A DNA stretch of 21,433 nt. It comes from a virus. The stretch covers positions 1 to 21,433 of IMG/VR virus record IMGVR_UViG_3300022200_009226, one strand, 5' to 3'. Shown here in pieces: positions 9,001-15,302 of the stretch; within the stretch, counting starts at the first letter, position 1, and every line of letters begins with the position of its first letter. A program made the translations under genes and the position numbers. The notes under the pieces are model-generated. The model saw only the letters and a program-made list of their open reading frames with translations, did not search any database and was not told the origin of the DNA.

Positions 9001-11249
9001 AGGCCACGCTCCCAGATTTCCTCTCGGAGATCCCGGTCATCTAGGGTGGGGTCGAGGCGGACGAGGGACTCTACCGAGTAGTTGCCGGCCGGGACGGAGT
9101 TGTGGACACCGACCGAGTAGTCGTCGGCCGTGCTAAAGTGGCCGTCCGCCGGAGTGACCGTTTGGCCGTATTCCGCGCCGAGGCCGTTACTCGCGCCGCC
9201 GATGCGGGCCGCCTCGTTCTCAAACAGCGAGGGGCCAAAGCGGAGGAGGGGGCCGCGCGTCCCGTCCTTGGTGAGCCACCGGTAGCCGTAGGCGCACACG
9301 CCGTTCAGGAGGCCCGGGCCGGACGGGATAGGCGTGAGCTTCACCGTAGGCTTGGGAACACCGAGCGGGCGCATGGCCTTGGAGTCGGTGTTGATGACGT
9401 ATGCCTTGTTGTTCGAGGCAAGCAGCACCCGGTTACCAAAGCGGAGGGTCACCGCGTCGGTCGCCAGGAGGTCATTCAGCATCGGCTCGATGTAGGGGGC
9501 GGGCTCGGCGCTTGTCGAGGGGACGAGCGGCCCGAACTGCCCAAAAAGGAGCGAGTGCCCCGCCGCGACCACCTCGCCGTCGTCGATCGGCCCATCCGTC
9601 CAGAACGGGGGAGCCTGCTCGTCACCGGCAGACGAAGCCGGAATCTCCAGAGCGGCCGTGAGGTTGTTCTTGCCGAGGTCGGGCACTCGATCCTCGGTGG
9701 CCCGGGTCGCGTCATGGAACATGATCGCAGCATCCGGGCGGATTTCCGCCAGCGCCGACAGGCCAGAAGCGAAGGCCGCGAGCGGGGTATTCGAGCCCCA
9801 CATGGCCCACCCCTTCACCTTGCCTCGGAAGGGGTAGGTGAACTGCTCGCCCGACGTTCCGGGGGTATCGTCGCGGTACATCCCGATAAACAGTTCGGGG
9901 AGGGTATCCTCGTCCAGTTCGGGGCCGAGGCCCACGATGGCGGTCGAGGTCGTCGCGTCCCCGTCCACTCGCAGGCGAGCGCGGGCGGGCGAGCGGTTGA
10001 CCGAGAAGATATACTGAGTGCTGGCCGAGAGGTTGGTCGAGTTGGTGAGGTTCTTTGTGCCCTCGCCCGTTTCGACGTCAGCAAACACACGGAGGTTGCC
10101 CGCCACATTCTCCAGATAGATATGAAACAGGCCGGGGAGGTGCGCCAGCGTGGCCTTCGTGCTGCCCGAGGAATCATAGAAGGTCGTCTCGGTCGGCGTA
10201 GTGGCCTGGATGATGAACGACCAGTCTTGTTCCTTCTGGTCGGTTTCCGGCGTATCGAAAAACTGTTCGAGGAGCGGGCTATACTCGACGTGGGCCACCC
10301 CGCCGTCCCCGGAGAACTCGATGCTGTCGCCCTCGTTGAGGACAGGCCGGTTCGGGACGAGGTAGGAACGCTCGGTGGTATAGTCCGCACCACTTTCTGC
10401 GAAGGAGCCGCCCTCGTTACCCTTGAAGTAGAAGTCCAGGTTGGCCGCGTCGTCGGCGGGGCGGTCACCGATGGAGGCGAGCATCGCGGCGTTGGAGAGC
10501 GCGGTGCGGTAGACCTTGACGTTGGCGACCACGGGGGACACCCCTTCCGGCTCGGCGTTGAGCTGGGTATCCGCCCGGAAGGACTTGCCGAGCAGGGTCG
10601 TTTCGATCTGGGTCGTGCCGCTGAATACGTGGGTAGTCAGCGCGGCGGTATCCTGCTGGTTGAGCGAGGTGGGGTGCTTGCCCACCACCCCGAACAGGTA
10701 GAGGTCGCCGGCAGCCGGAGCGCCGTCCCGCTGGAAGAATACATGGATCGCCTGGTCGGGACTGGGGATCGTCGTGGACGGCCCCCACTCCAGTTCGGTC
10801 GTGCCCGTGCCGGAGTCGGTAAAGGATGCGACCACGGAGTAGACGGGGAGGCCTGCCCCGCCGTCGCCGTTCACTCGCAGGGCGATGGCGATCTCGGCCC
10901 TGGTCGAGTCGATGTCGCCGGAGCGGAACAGGATGAAATCGCGGTCGCTGTTGGTATCCGTGGCGAGAGCGCCCGGCTTGAAGGACAGGCAGACCGTCCA
11001 GTCGTTAGCGAACGTCTCGCCCGAGGCGAACAGCGGCGCACGGGACATGACATACCCGTTCGTACCCTGAGTCCGAGAAACGCCGCCGCCCGGAGCCCTC
11101 CGCGAAGTGGCGGAGCGCACCGAGCCGTATCGGGTATCCAGCGTAGCCGACCCCGGCCGCGTGTTCTTCTTATCGAACGCGGCGGGGGTATCGACGAGCG
11201 GGTTCCGATTGAGCGGAAGCCGGTCGAGTCTTACCCTTTGATGCGCCAT
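6021..11249 (-). CDS. Giant tail nozzle-like beta-propeller protein with four LamG-like modules
   Basis: 1742 residues. The N-terminus (LNRNPLVDTPAAFDKKNTRPG, residues 13-33) resembles the opening of podovirus nozzle/tubular proteins. Residues ~65-265 and ~305-500 read as LamG/concanavalin-like modules (SFKPG, GKVKGWAMWG). Residues ~555-690 have nozzle-type propeller sequence (NRVLLASNNKAYVINTDSK, CAYGYRWLTKDGTRGP). Two more LamG-like modules follow at ~715-985 (HFRLWERGLSDLQVRE) and ~1040-1225 (AEVRMWDTH). The propeller then resumes at ~1270-1560 (LALVMGRDWAMFLEG, RCLTTHAGRAYSFNGTLWEL), with a beta-rich C-terminal region after it. The position after capsid and adaptor genes matches T7 gp12, which is only about 794 residues. 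The sugar-binding type modules would decorate the tail tip and may take part in host binding. The start at 11249 is supported by the conserved-looking N-terminus, although it overlaps the upstream gene by 80 bases and its ribosome site is weak. Module boundaries were judged by eye. Confidence 0.75.
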   Translation of the reverse strand: MAHQRVRLDRLPLNRNPLVDTPAAFDKKNTRPGSATLDTRYGSVRSATSRRAPGGGVSRTQGTNGYVMSRAPLFASGETFANDWTVCLSFKPGALATDTNSDRDFILFRSGDIDSTRAEIAIALRVNGDGGAGLPVYSVVASFTDSGTGTTELEWGPSTTIPSPDQAIHVFFQRDGAPAAGDLYLFGVVGKHPTSLNQQDTAALTTHVFSGTTQIETTLLGKSFRADTQLNAEPEGVSPVVANVKVYRTALSNAAMLASIGDRPADDAANLDFYFKGNEGGSFAESGADYTTERSYLVPNRPVLNEGDSIEFSGDGGVAHVEYSPLLEQFFDTPETDQKEQDWSFIIQATTPTETTFYDSSGSTKATLAHLPGLFHIYLENVAGNLRVFADVETGEGTKNLTNSTNLSASTQYIFSVNRSPARARLRVDGDATTSTAIVGLGPELDEDTLPELFIGMYRDDTPGTSGEQFTYPFRGKVKGWAMWGSNTPLAAFASGLSALAEIRPDAAIMFHDATRATEDRVPDLGKNNLTAALEIPASSAGDEQAPPFWTDGPIDDGEVVAAGHSLLFGQFGPLVPSTSAEPAPYIEPMLNDLLATDAVTLRFGNRVLLASNNKAYVINTDSKAMRPLGVPKPTVKLTPIPSGPGLLNGVCAYGYRWLTKDGTRGPLLRFGPSLFENEAARIGGASNGLGAEYGQTVTPADGHFSTADDYSVGVHNSVPAGNYSVESLVRLDPTLDDRDLREEIWERGLLGDDQAGADARLWAQINGVENGTVDTSGDFTVQFAYALGADPANDDAETLFTIGRVNDMTGHVAVSDPDTLTNDIVVSLFNDNSGSGDNELVVSYGNTRHETISGAYVYTMTWFNNAADKKLTTGNFYNIVLTKVGDLVEMWVYERTAAGVETWTKQTTTITLSNFIGRPGANIGIGCCRSINEPGIYQSAGTNIPDGSNTKLKDDHTLSHFRLWERGLSDLQVRETKYRFFDPLLDANMLVDLLHDIPFATDRHYDTTKQVRDRVQNIDYWINRKDRDTRANGGHQENRLRASCPSVWDFEYTAWAQVMRPTSSTDVSTSPFYWGWSRIGNGSLIAGSGDSLLYSEFNERLDQGNSNPLTTNRRAFNWVTANFTATDGASGTIAINDLFLNGQRKTGVAGNAVARDTTSGANVWDCDYGTWREGGDNQYKTDLAEVRMWDTHKYTTPGDFKWITTRVPQANWSELVHYYRMLTGDVTAGTPNTIDNKGTSVVSPDIMSYTSADATIIALSGRDIPAPPGQYISAFELCRTEFFPVEDPLDDEEVREAKRIVRNQPMFVLATIPVGVASYRDNIPDAGLGAIVDEGSGIAPTHVKGAFLWNQQLGLFGDPLEEHVLWFAEYGEQGIESYPVWMKYHVTAPSGSAITAATELGGLALVMGRDWAMFLEGSPSATRPVSLGGGIGADNARCLTTHAGRAYSFNGTLWELVPGQEPVDFGRPIRDLLPSVDNCRLAVSAALASLIVIDESTGDSLRYHFPSKEWTRETREIRGTTDVDGKAWFVHTTGFASYRDKTTYGDEVYAAQDVDDAAETTTTSQNIKLTGLTTNIQQPDDTTRYWDYKGQRVLVVDGSNRDTGVVDYSDANGIILESALSFTPNEGALVYFGVDDNYTFLDTGPDNLTEGGAEAVRLKDVDLSAISGTWEVSHESKDDPGDPASLSGLDNYQSSFPTTVGTRARFHRIVARACAPAANRVGYISAEISPLQGDRTGGVNA

Positions 11250-11745
11250 AAGCCACGGTGTTCTCGGAGTTCTGTCCGCGCAGCGCCGCCTTCTCGATCC
11301 GGTAGATTTCCGATTCGTGGAGGAGGACGTAGGCGGTATTGACAGCAGCAGCCGCGAGGCCGGAGGTCACCTCGAAGGCGAGCCCACCCGGGCAGTAGCG
11401 GCCGGCGATGATGTCCGGCGTTGAGCGGGAATCGCTGCCAGGAGTACGGATTACCCAGATGAGATCCTGCCCGGAGGCCGGGGTGGATACATCGGCAGGG
11501 GACGACCACTTCACCTCGGTCGGGTTAGCATTCTGGTTCACGACCTCGCCCTTGATGAAGAAACAGGGCTCCTCCGTGATAAGGACGGTAGAACCCGCAG
11601 CCGCGCCGCCGACATTGGTACGGACTTTCGACGCCCGCCAATCCCCCTGAATGACGGTCTGCCCCTGCGTACGGACATTACTAGTCGTCGCGGTCGGGGG
11701 CTCAGGGCCGCCTCCTCCGCCCGGCGGGGTAATGGGTTCAGCCAC
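11170..11745 (-). CDS. Hypothetical beta-rich protein between adaptor and nozzle
   Basis: 191 residues from a GTG at 11745 that overlaps the upstream stop (8-base overlap GTGGCTGA). The N-terminus is low complexity (PITPPGGGGGPEPPTATT). The centre (residues ~25-165) is beta-rich with alternating hydrophobics (TVLITEEPCFFIKGEV, DLIWVIRTPG, TAYVLLHESEIYRI). The last ~22 residues are Arg-rich and lie inside the nozzle gene in another frame. No family recognised. The position suggests a head-decoration, tail or fibre-attachment protein. The unusually long overlap makes the true C-terminus uncertain. Confidence 0.7.
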   Translation of the reverse strand: MAEPITPPGGGGGPEPPTATTSNVRTQGQTVIQGDWRASKVRTNVGGAAAGSTVLITEEPCFFIKGEVVNQNANPTEVKWSSPADVSTPASGQDLIWVIRTPGSDSRSTPDIIAGRYCPGGLAFEVTSGLAAAAVNTAYVLLHESEIYRIEKAALRGQNSENTVAYGASKGKTRPASAQSEPARRYPRRVR

Positions 11746-12565
11746 GCTTGTAGACCTGCTTGGCCGAAGCCGTGTTCTTCATCTCGTCGGAGGTGTCCTG
11801 AACGGCGCGGGCGGTCGTGCCCACGGCGACCGGATCGGCCACCTCGTCCCAGGTTTGCCAGATCGAGCGCATCTTCTCCAGCACGGCATCGAGGACAGGC
11901 TCGGGCCACTCCAGCTCTGTGCCGTCCGCCGTGATCTTGGGGTTGAACTTCGACTGGTAGACCGCCACGCGACGGGCCGCCGAGGGCGCGGGCCACAGCG
12001 AGATGAACGAGGCGTCGTGCGCGTCGGAGTAACCCTGGTGGAAGTAGTTGGGCTCGGCGTGATCGGTCGCGCCCGCCTCGATCGCCATCGGGAGCGGGTG
12101 GAGCCGGCGGCCGTTGTCGCTGCCCGCCAGGTTGACCACGCTGCCTACTTGCCCCTCGGAAGGGAGCTTGACCGCGCGGCGAGTGATCGTGATGTCGCCC
12201 GTCTGCGCGTCGAGAATCGGTGCGCCGACATCAAGCACCGTCTCGCTGGTCACCTCGTAGACGAGGTATTTGTTCGAGCCGATGGTCACGATGTCGCCCT
12301 CGAACACCCCGTCCGTGATGAAGGAGGACGCGCCGCAAGTGATCGAGGAGGACTTGGCCGAGTGGGCCGTGATGGTCGCGCTGAGGGATCCCCAGGTCGA
12401 GCCGATCATAACGCGAGAAGCGAGGCCGCCCGCCCCATCAGAGAGGAGACGGGCGACCGCAGCATTGAGGCACTCGTCTGCCCTGCTGGTGGCAATCGTC
12501 GAAGCGGTCGAGATACCAAGCCGGGTGAAGAACCGGCTACGCAGAGCAGAGCGAGTTTCAGCCAT
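11738..12565 (-). CDS. Putative head-to-tail adaptor (tail tubular A / gp4-like)
   Basis: 275 residues. The N-terminal ~45 residues are helical and look like an adaptor N-terminus (RSRFFTRLGIST, ADECLNAAVARLLSDG). A beta-rich middle follows (residues ~50-185), and the C-terminal third includes WPEPVLDAVLEKMRSIWQTW. In podoviruses the gene right after the capsid gene usually encodes the ring joining portal to nozzle (T7 gp11, P22 gp4), and both size and helix-beta-helix layout fit. It starts 9 bases after the capsid stop with AAGGG as ribosome site and is coupled to the next gene. Assignment is mainly by position and architecture; I do not see a diagnostic motif. Confidence 0.65.
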   Translation of the reverse strand: MAETRSALRSRFFTRLGISTASTIATSRADECLNAAVARLLSDGAGGLASRVMIGSTWGSLSATITAHSAKSSSITCGASSFITDGVFEGDIVTIGSNKYLVYEVTSETVLDVGAPILDAQTGDITITRRAVKLPSEGQVGSVVNLAGSDNGRRLHPLPMAIEAGATDHAEPNYFHQGYSDAHDASFISLWPAPSAARRVAVYQSKFNPKITADGTELEWPEPVLDAVLEKMRSIWQTWDEVADPVAVGTTARAVQDTSDEMKNTASAKQVYKRG

Positions 12566-12574
12566 CAGCCCTTA

Positions 12575-13747
12575 TCAGGCAGAAGTGAAGGTGTAGCCGG
12601 AGATGCCGAAGAACGAGCGGCGGCCGCCATCCAGGGCGAACTGACGCTTGTACTCGACACGCTGGTACAGGTTGGACTTGAGATCCACGACCTGGACACC
12701 GCCGATCCGACGCAGGAAGCTGAACGACTGACCCGGAGCGCCGGTGTAGGAACCGTCGCCGCTGTGGCAGAGGTTCAGACGCAGGCTGTTCAGGTTCATG
12801 CCGATCATCGGGAGGCAGGCGGTAGCCGTCGCGGTGTTCAAGTCCCAGTCAGCATCCAGATCCCAGTAGCGCGTCCAGTCGATCATCACGCCGCCGAAGT
12901 TCAGCTCACCGAAGGTGGTCACCTGGACGCCCATCGGAGCCTCGAACGCGCCCTTGTCGCGCAGGAGATCCTTGAGCTTGGTGTAACCAACGAGGGTGGT
13001 CAGCACGTGAGTCGGACGCTCCACTTCCGAGTAGGAGCAGGTGGCGATGGCGTTGTCCAAGTCGTTCCACAGGTTCGAGCCGTCCGGGCTGGCCGTCTCG
13101 AAGTTCTGCGGGGTGTGCTTGGCAACGTCAGCCGTCTTGATGTTGGCGAAGGTGGTCGAGGTGGCCGAAGCCAGGTTGCCGGCGAAGCCAGTCGAAGTGT
13201 TCAGGATCGACAGGATGTTCATGGGCATACCCGCCGAATAGCCGGTGTCCGCCTCGGCAGGCGCGTGAAGGGCGTAGGTCGGGTTACCGTCGCCATCCGG
13301 GTCGCCGGTCAGGAACAACTGCTCCTCGGTGTTCCAGATGTTCATCATCTTGGCCTTGACCAGGTTCTCCATGTAGGAGAGCTGATCGCCCTGCGGCTGG
13401 CTCTGCGGGAACACGAAGTTCTCGGTAGCCGCAACGTAGTGGTAGATCGAGTGGGTCAGGAAGTCCTCGGCGGAAGTGCTGAGGGCAGTACCCGGGGCCG
13501 CAGAGTTGAAGGTCGAACCCGAGAGGTGATCGGCCTCGTACATCGCGGTCTTTTTGGTCAGACCGTAGAGCAGCGGGTAACGAACGTTGTCCGCGTCCTT
13601 CACCAGGAACACGCGGCCACGCCGGTTCAGCTTGTTGAGGATCTTCTCCCCACCATCGGTGAGGGTGTTGGCCGGGTTGCGGCCGTACTCATCAATGACC
13701 GTCGCAACGGTCGTGTTCAGCGTTTGAGTGTAAGTCGGGAGCGCCAT
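12575..13747 (-). CDS. Major capsid protein
   Basis: 390 residues, the expected length for an HK97-fold capsid protein. The N-terminal region (residues ~1-110) is followed by a helical segment (ENLVKAKMMNIWNTEEQLFL, 127-146) that reads like the spine helix, then the loop TGDPDGDGNPTYAL (147-160), in the place where many capsid proteins carry a GD-rich loop. The C-terminal part has beta strands of the A-domain type (LNFGGVMIDWTRYW, GGVQVVDLKSNLYQRVEYKR). The gene follows the scaffold-like gene directly, and its ribosome site is the strongest in the window (repeated GGAGG just before the ATG), as expected for the most abundant virion protein. Codon use is strongly biased to G/C-ending codons. 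The assignment is firm from context and fold pattern, though the exact family is not named. Confidence 0.85.
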   Translation of the reverse strand: MALPTYTQTLNTTVATVIDEYGRNPANTLTDGGEKILNKLNRRGRVFLVKDADNVRYPLLYGLTKKTAMYEADHLSGSTFNSAAPGTALSTSAEDFLTHSIYHYVAATENFVFPQSQPQGDQLSYMENLVKAKMMNIWNTEEQLFLTGDPDGDGNPTYALHAPAEADTGYSAGMPMNILSILNTSTGFAGNLASATSTTFANIKTADVAKHTPQNFETASPDGSNLWNDLDNAIATCSYSEVERPTHVLTTLVGYTKLKDLLRDKGAFEAPMGVQVTTFGELNFGGVMIDWTRYWDLDADWDLNTATATACLPMIGMNLNSLRLNLCHSGDGSYTGAPGQSFSFLRRIGGVQVVDLKSNLYQRVEYKRQFALDGGRRSFFGISGYTFTSA

Positions 13748-13749
13748 GA

Positions 13750-13763
13750 CTCCTCCTCCTCCC
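13750..13763 (-). promoter_or_regulatory. Strong ribosome binding site of the capsid gene
   Basis: On the minus strand GGGAGGAGGAGGAG ends two bases before the capsid ATG, giving several overlapping perfect anti-Shine-Dalgarno matches, including one at optimal spacing. It is the richest such site in the window and fits high capsid output. Confidence 0.75.
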
Positions 13764-13802
13764 TTTCGGGAAAGTGAGAACCAACCGCCCCCGACTCAGA
13801 TC

Positions 13803-14510
13803 CTACAGCTCGCCCCAGTTGATGGTGATGTTGCCGGAATCCTTCCCGCCACGCAGGCGATCACGGATCCGCTGGCTCGTCTCGCGGGCTCTTTTCATCT
13901 CCTCCGGCTCGTTGATGGATCGCTCCTCACCGTTCACTACGGAGAGAGGGATACCATCACTCGTCGAATAGCCGTGCTGCGGGCCAGCGGCCTCGGCCTC
14001 GGCTTCCGTCAGAAGTGCCCCCGAGAGGAGAACCAGCGAGTTCACCCCCGCCTGACTCAGGAGAACCTCGGGCGTGATTCGCCCCGCCTCGACCTGCTCC
14101 TTGTAGTAGGAGGCAAACTTGTCGTAGGCAGGAGTGCCCTTCTTGATCCCCTGTTGTTCCAGCGTGGACGACAACGAACGCCGCGCCGTTTCGCGCTTCT
14201 CGATCAGTTCGAGAATGCGCTCCTCCGACATCTGCGGCGGCTGAGTTTCCTTGTCTTGGGTTTGGTTAGCTCGGTTTTGAAGGAACTTCTCGTCCCACTT
14301 CTCCCGGGCCTTGTTCACCGCCTGAGAGGTGCGCGACTCGACCGCGTTACGGATCGACTCGGGCCACTCGTCGAACGGCTTGCTCGGATCGAAGCTACTG
14401 GACGATACCGGCGGTTTGCCGGGGTTAGCAGCAGCGTTAGCGGCTTCCTGTTCCAGGTCTACCGACTTGGGCGGCTCCTGGTGAGGATCTACCTCTTTGC
14501 TATCAGTCAT
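13803..14510 (-). CDS. Capsid scaffolding protein (putative)
   Basis: 235 residues, strongly hydrophilic. A disordered acidic and Pro/Ser-rich N-terminus (residues ~1-45) precedes charged helices (ESRTSQAVNKAREKWDEKF, EERILELIEKRETARRSL). The C-terminal helix (PEEMKRARETSQRIRDRLRG, ~201-220) is basic, typical of scaffold C-termini that bind the capsid protein. There is no catalytic motif, so a separate protease function is not indicated. The gene sits directly before the capsid gene, after a consensus promoter and a leader of about 72 bases, with AGAGGAG as ribosome site. Scaffold is the usual occupant of this position in podoviruses; identified by composition and place. Confidence 0.75.
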   Translation of the reverse strand: MTDSKEVDPHQEPPKSVDLEQEAANAAANPGKPPVSSSSFDPSKPFDEWPESIRNAVESRTSQAVNKAREKWDEKFLQNRANQTQDKETQPPQMSEERILELIEKRETARRSLSSTLEQQGIKKGTPAYDKFASYYKEQVEAGRITPEVLLSQAGVNSLVLLSGALLTEAEAEAAGPQHGYSTSDGIPLSVVNGEERSINEPEEMKRARETSQRIRDRLRGGKDSGNITINWGEL

Positions 14511-14589
14511 GTGTGGCTCCTCTGGCTGGGCTACCCCTCCCCGGAATAGGGAACGGCTCCAGCGGTGGGTCTACCCCTCAGACCCACAG
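14511..14589 (-). promoter_or_regulatory. Leader of the scaffold/capsid transcript with a repeated element
   Basis: Between the promoter and the scaffold ATG, the RNA-sense strand carries GAGGGGTAGACCC (14567-14579) and GAGGGGTAGCCC (14528-14539). These are two near-identical copies about 39 bases apart, each able to form a very small GGG/CCC hairpin. The second lies about 20 bases upstream of the ribosome site AGAGGAG. A role in translation or stability is possible but unproven. Confidence 0.4.
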
Positions 14590-14618
14590 ATTGTAACATG
14601 TGACGGAGGGGCTGTCAA
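14590..14618 (-). promoter_or_regulatory. Sigma70-type promoter P3, before scaffold and capsid
   Basis: On the minus strand: perfect -35 TTGACA (14618-14613), a 17-base spacer, and -10 TACAAT (14595-14590) preceded by TGT (extended -10). Expected transcription start is near 14583. The spacer's last ten bases and the -10 are the same as in the promoter at 17647. It lies just behind the zinc-ribbon gene and would boost scaffold, capsid and downstream tail genes. Confidence 0.85.
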
Positions 14619-14620
14619 GC

Positions 14621-15028
14621 CTAACCGTGGATTTTTCGGCGGTTTCCGCCCTTCTTCTCCAGGGTTTTCTTGGCCTCCCGGCGGCCCTTGGCGCGATACT
14701 TGGCGCACCGGGCGTCATATTTCTGTTGGTCGATCACCTGGCCGGTGTCCCGGTCGAGGCCCGCGTCCCGGCAGACCTCCGTGAGCTGGTTGGGCGAGGT
14801 GACGAAGCGGTCAGGGTCGCCCTTCACCAGGGGGGCGACCATCTTCCCGTCCGTCCATGCGGTCTTTCCGAAACCCATCGTCCCGTGGGTCGTCAGCATA
14901 TCGCCTCGGATCTCGCGGCCAGAGGACTCGGCGCATTGGGGGCACTCCGTCTCCGGCGCATAGTCCGCCATCGTGCTCCACTTCTCGAAGGGGCCACAAT
15001 AGGGACAATGGTAGGTATAGTTAGGCAT
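14621..15028 (-). CDS. FmdB-like zinc-ribbon protein
   Basis: 135 residues. The start MPNYTYHCPYCG and a second CPQC give two CPxC pairs (C8/C11 and C29/C32) about 18 residues apart, the layout of FmdB/CxxC-type zinc ribbons. The rest is basic, ending in a Lys/Arg-rich helix (YRAKGRREAKKTLEKKGG). Such small zinc-ribbon proteins are often found among phage head genes, with no well-settled role; nucleic-acid binding or an assembly function is possible. The start overlaps the upstream gene by 8 bases (ATGCCTAA) with GAGG as ribosome site. Confidence 0.75.
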   Translation of the reverse strand: MPNYTYHCPYCGPFEKWSTMADYAPETECPQCAESSGREIRGDMLTTHGTMGFGKTAWTDGKMVAPLVKGDPDRFVTSPNQLTEVCRDAGLDRDTGQVIDQQKYDARCAKYRAKGRREAKKTLEKKGGNRRKIHG

Positions 15029-15302
15029 CGTCCTCGGATTCTTCCTCGTTCTCGATCTGGATCACGACGGGGGCTGCGAAGTGTTTGCTCTCGATCGCCA
15101 TCAGCGCGTACCTAAGCATTCCGACCACCTCGTAAATCCCACCGCCCGATGCGGAATAGGTGACGAGGGGCTCATCAGATGCCCCGATTTCTTCATCCTT
15201 ACGGTAGATGAGGACGAACGCATCATGCCTTTTGACGAACTCGGACAGGAGTTCATCCGAACTATAGAACTCAAGCGGACTCGGGCCACGTTCTCTAGGC
15301 AT
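15021..15302 (-). CDS. Hypothetical small protein after the portal gene
   Basis: 93 residues: a mixed alpha/beta core (AFVLIYRKDEE, GIYEVVGMLRYALMAIES) and a very acidic tail (IENEEESEDDA). No family recognised and no membrane segment. It starts inside the end of the portal gene through an 8-base overlap (ATGCCTAG) and ends inside the start of the zinc-ribbon gene in the same way, so its translation is coupled on both sides. Confidence 0.75.
   Translation of the reverse strand: MPRERGPSPLEFYSSDELLSEFVKRHDAFVLIYRKDEEIGASDEPLVTYSASGGGIYEVVGMLRYALMAIESKHFAAPVVIQIENEEESEDDA

Noticed and set aside
6921-13777. Very long plus-strand open frames opposite nozzle, adaptor and capsid genes
   Set aside because: They mirror minus-strand genes in G+C-rich DNA with biased third positions. 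Their translations are Arg/Gly/Val-rich without domains, and the minus-strand products have clear virion features.
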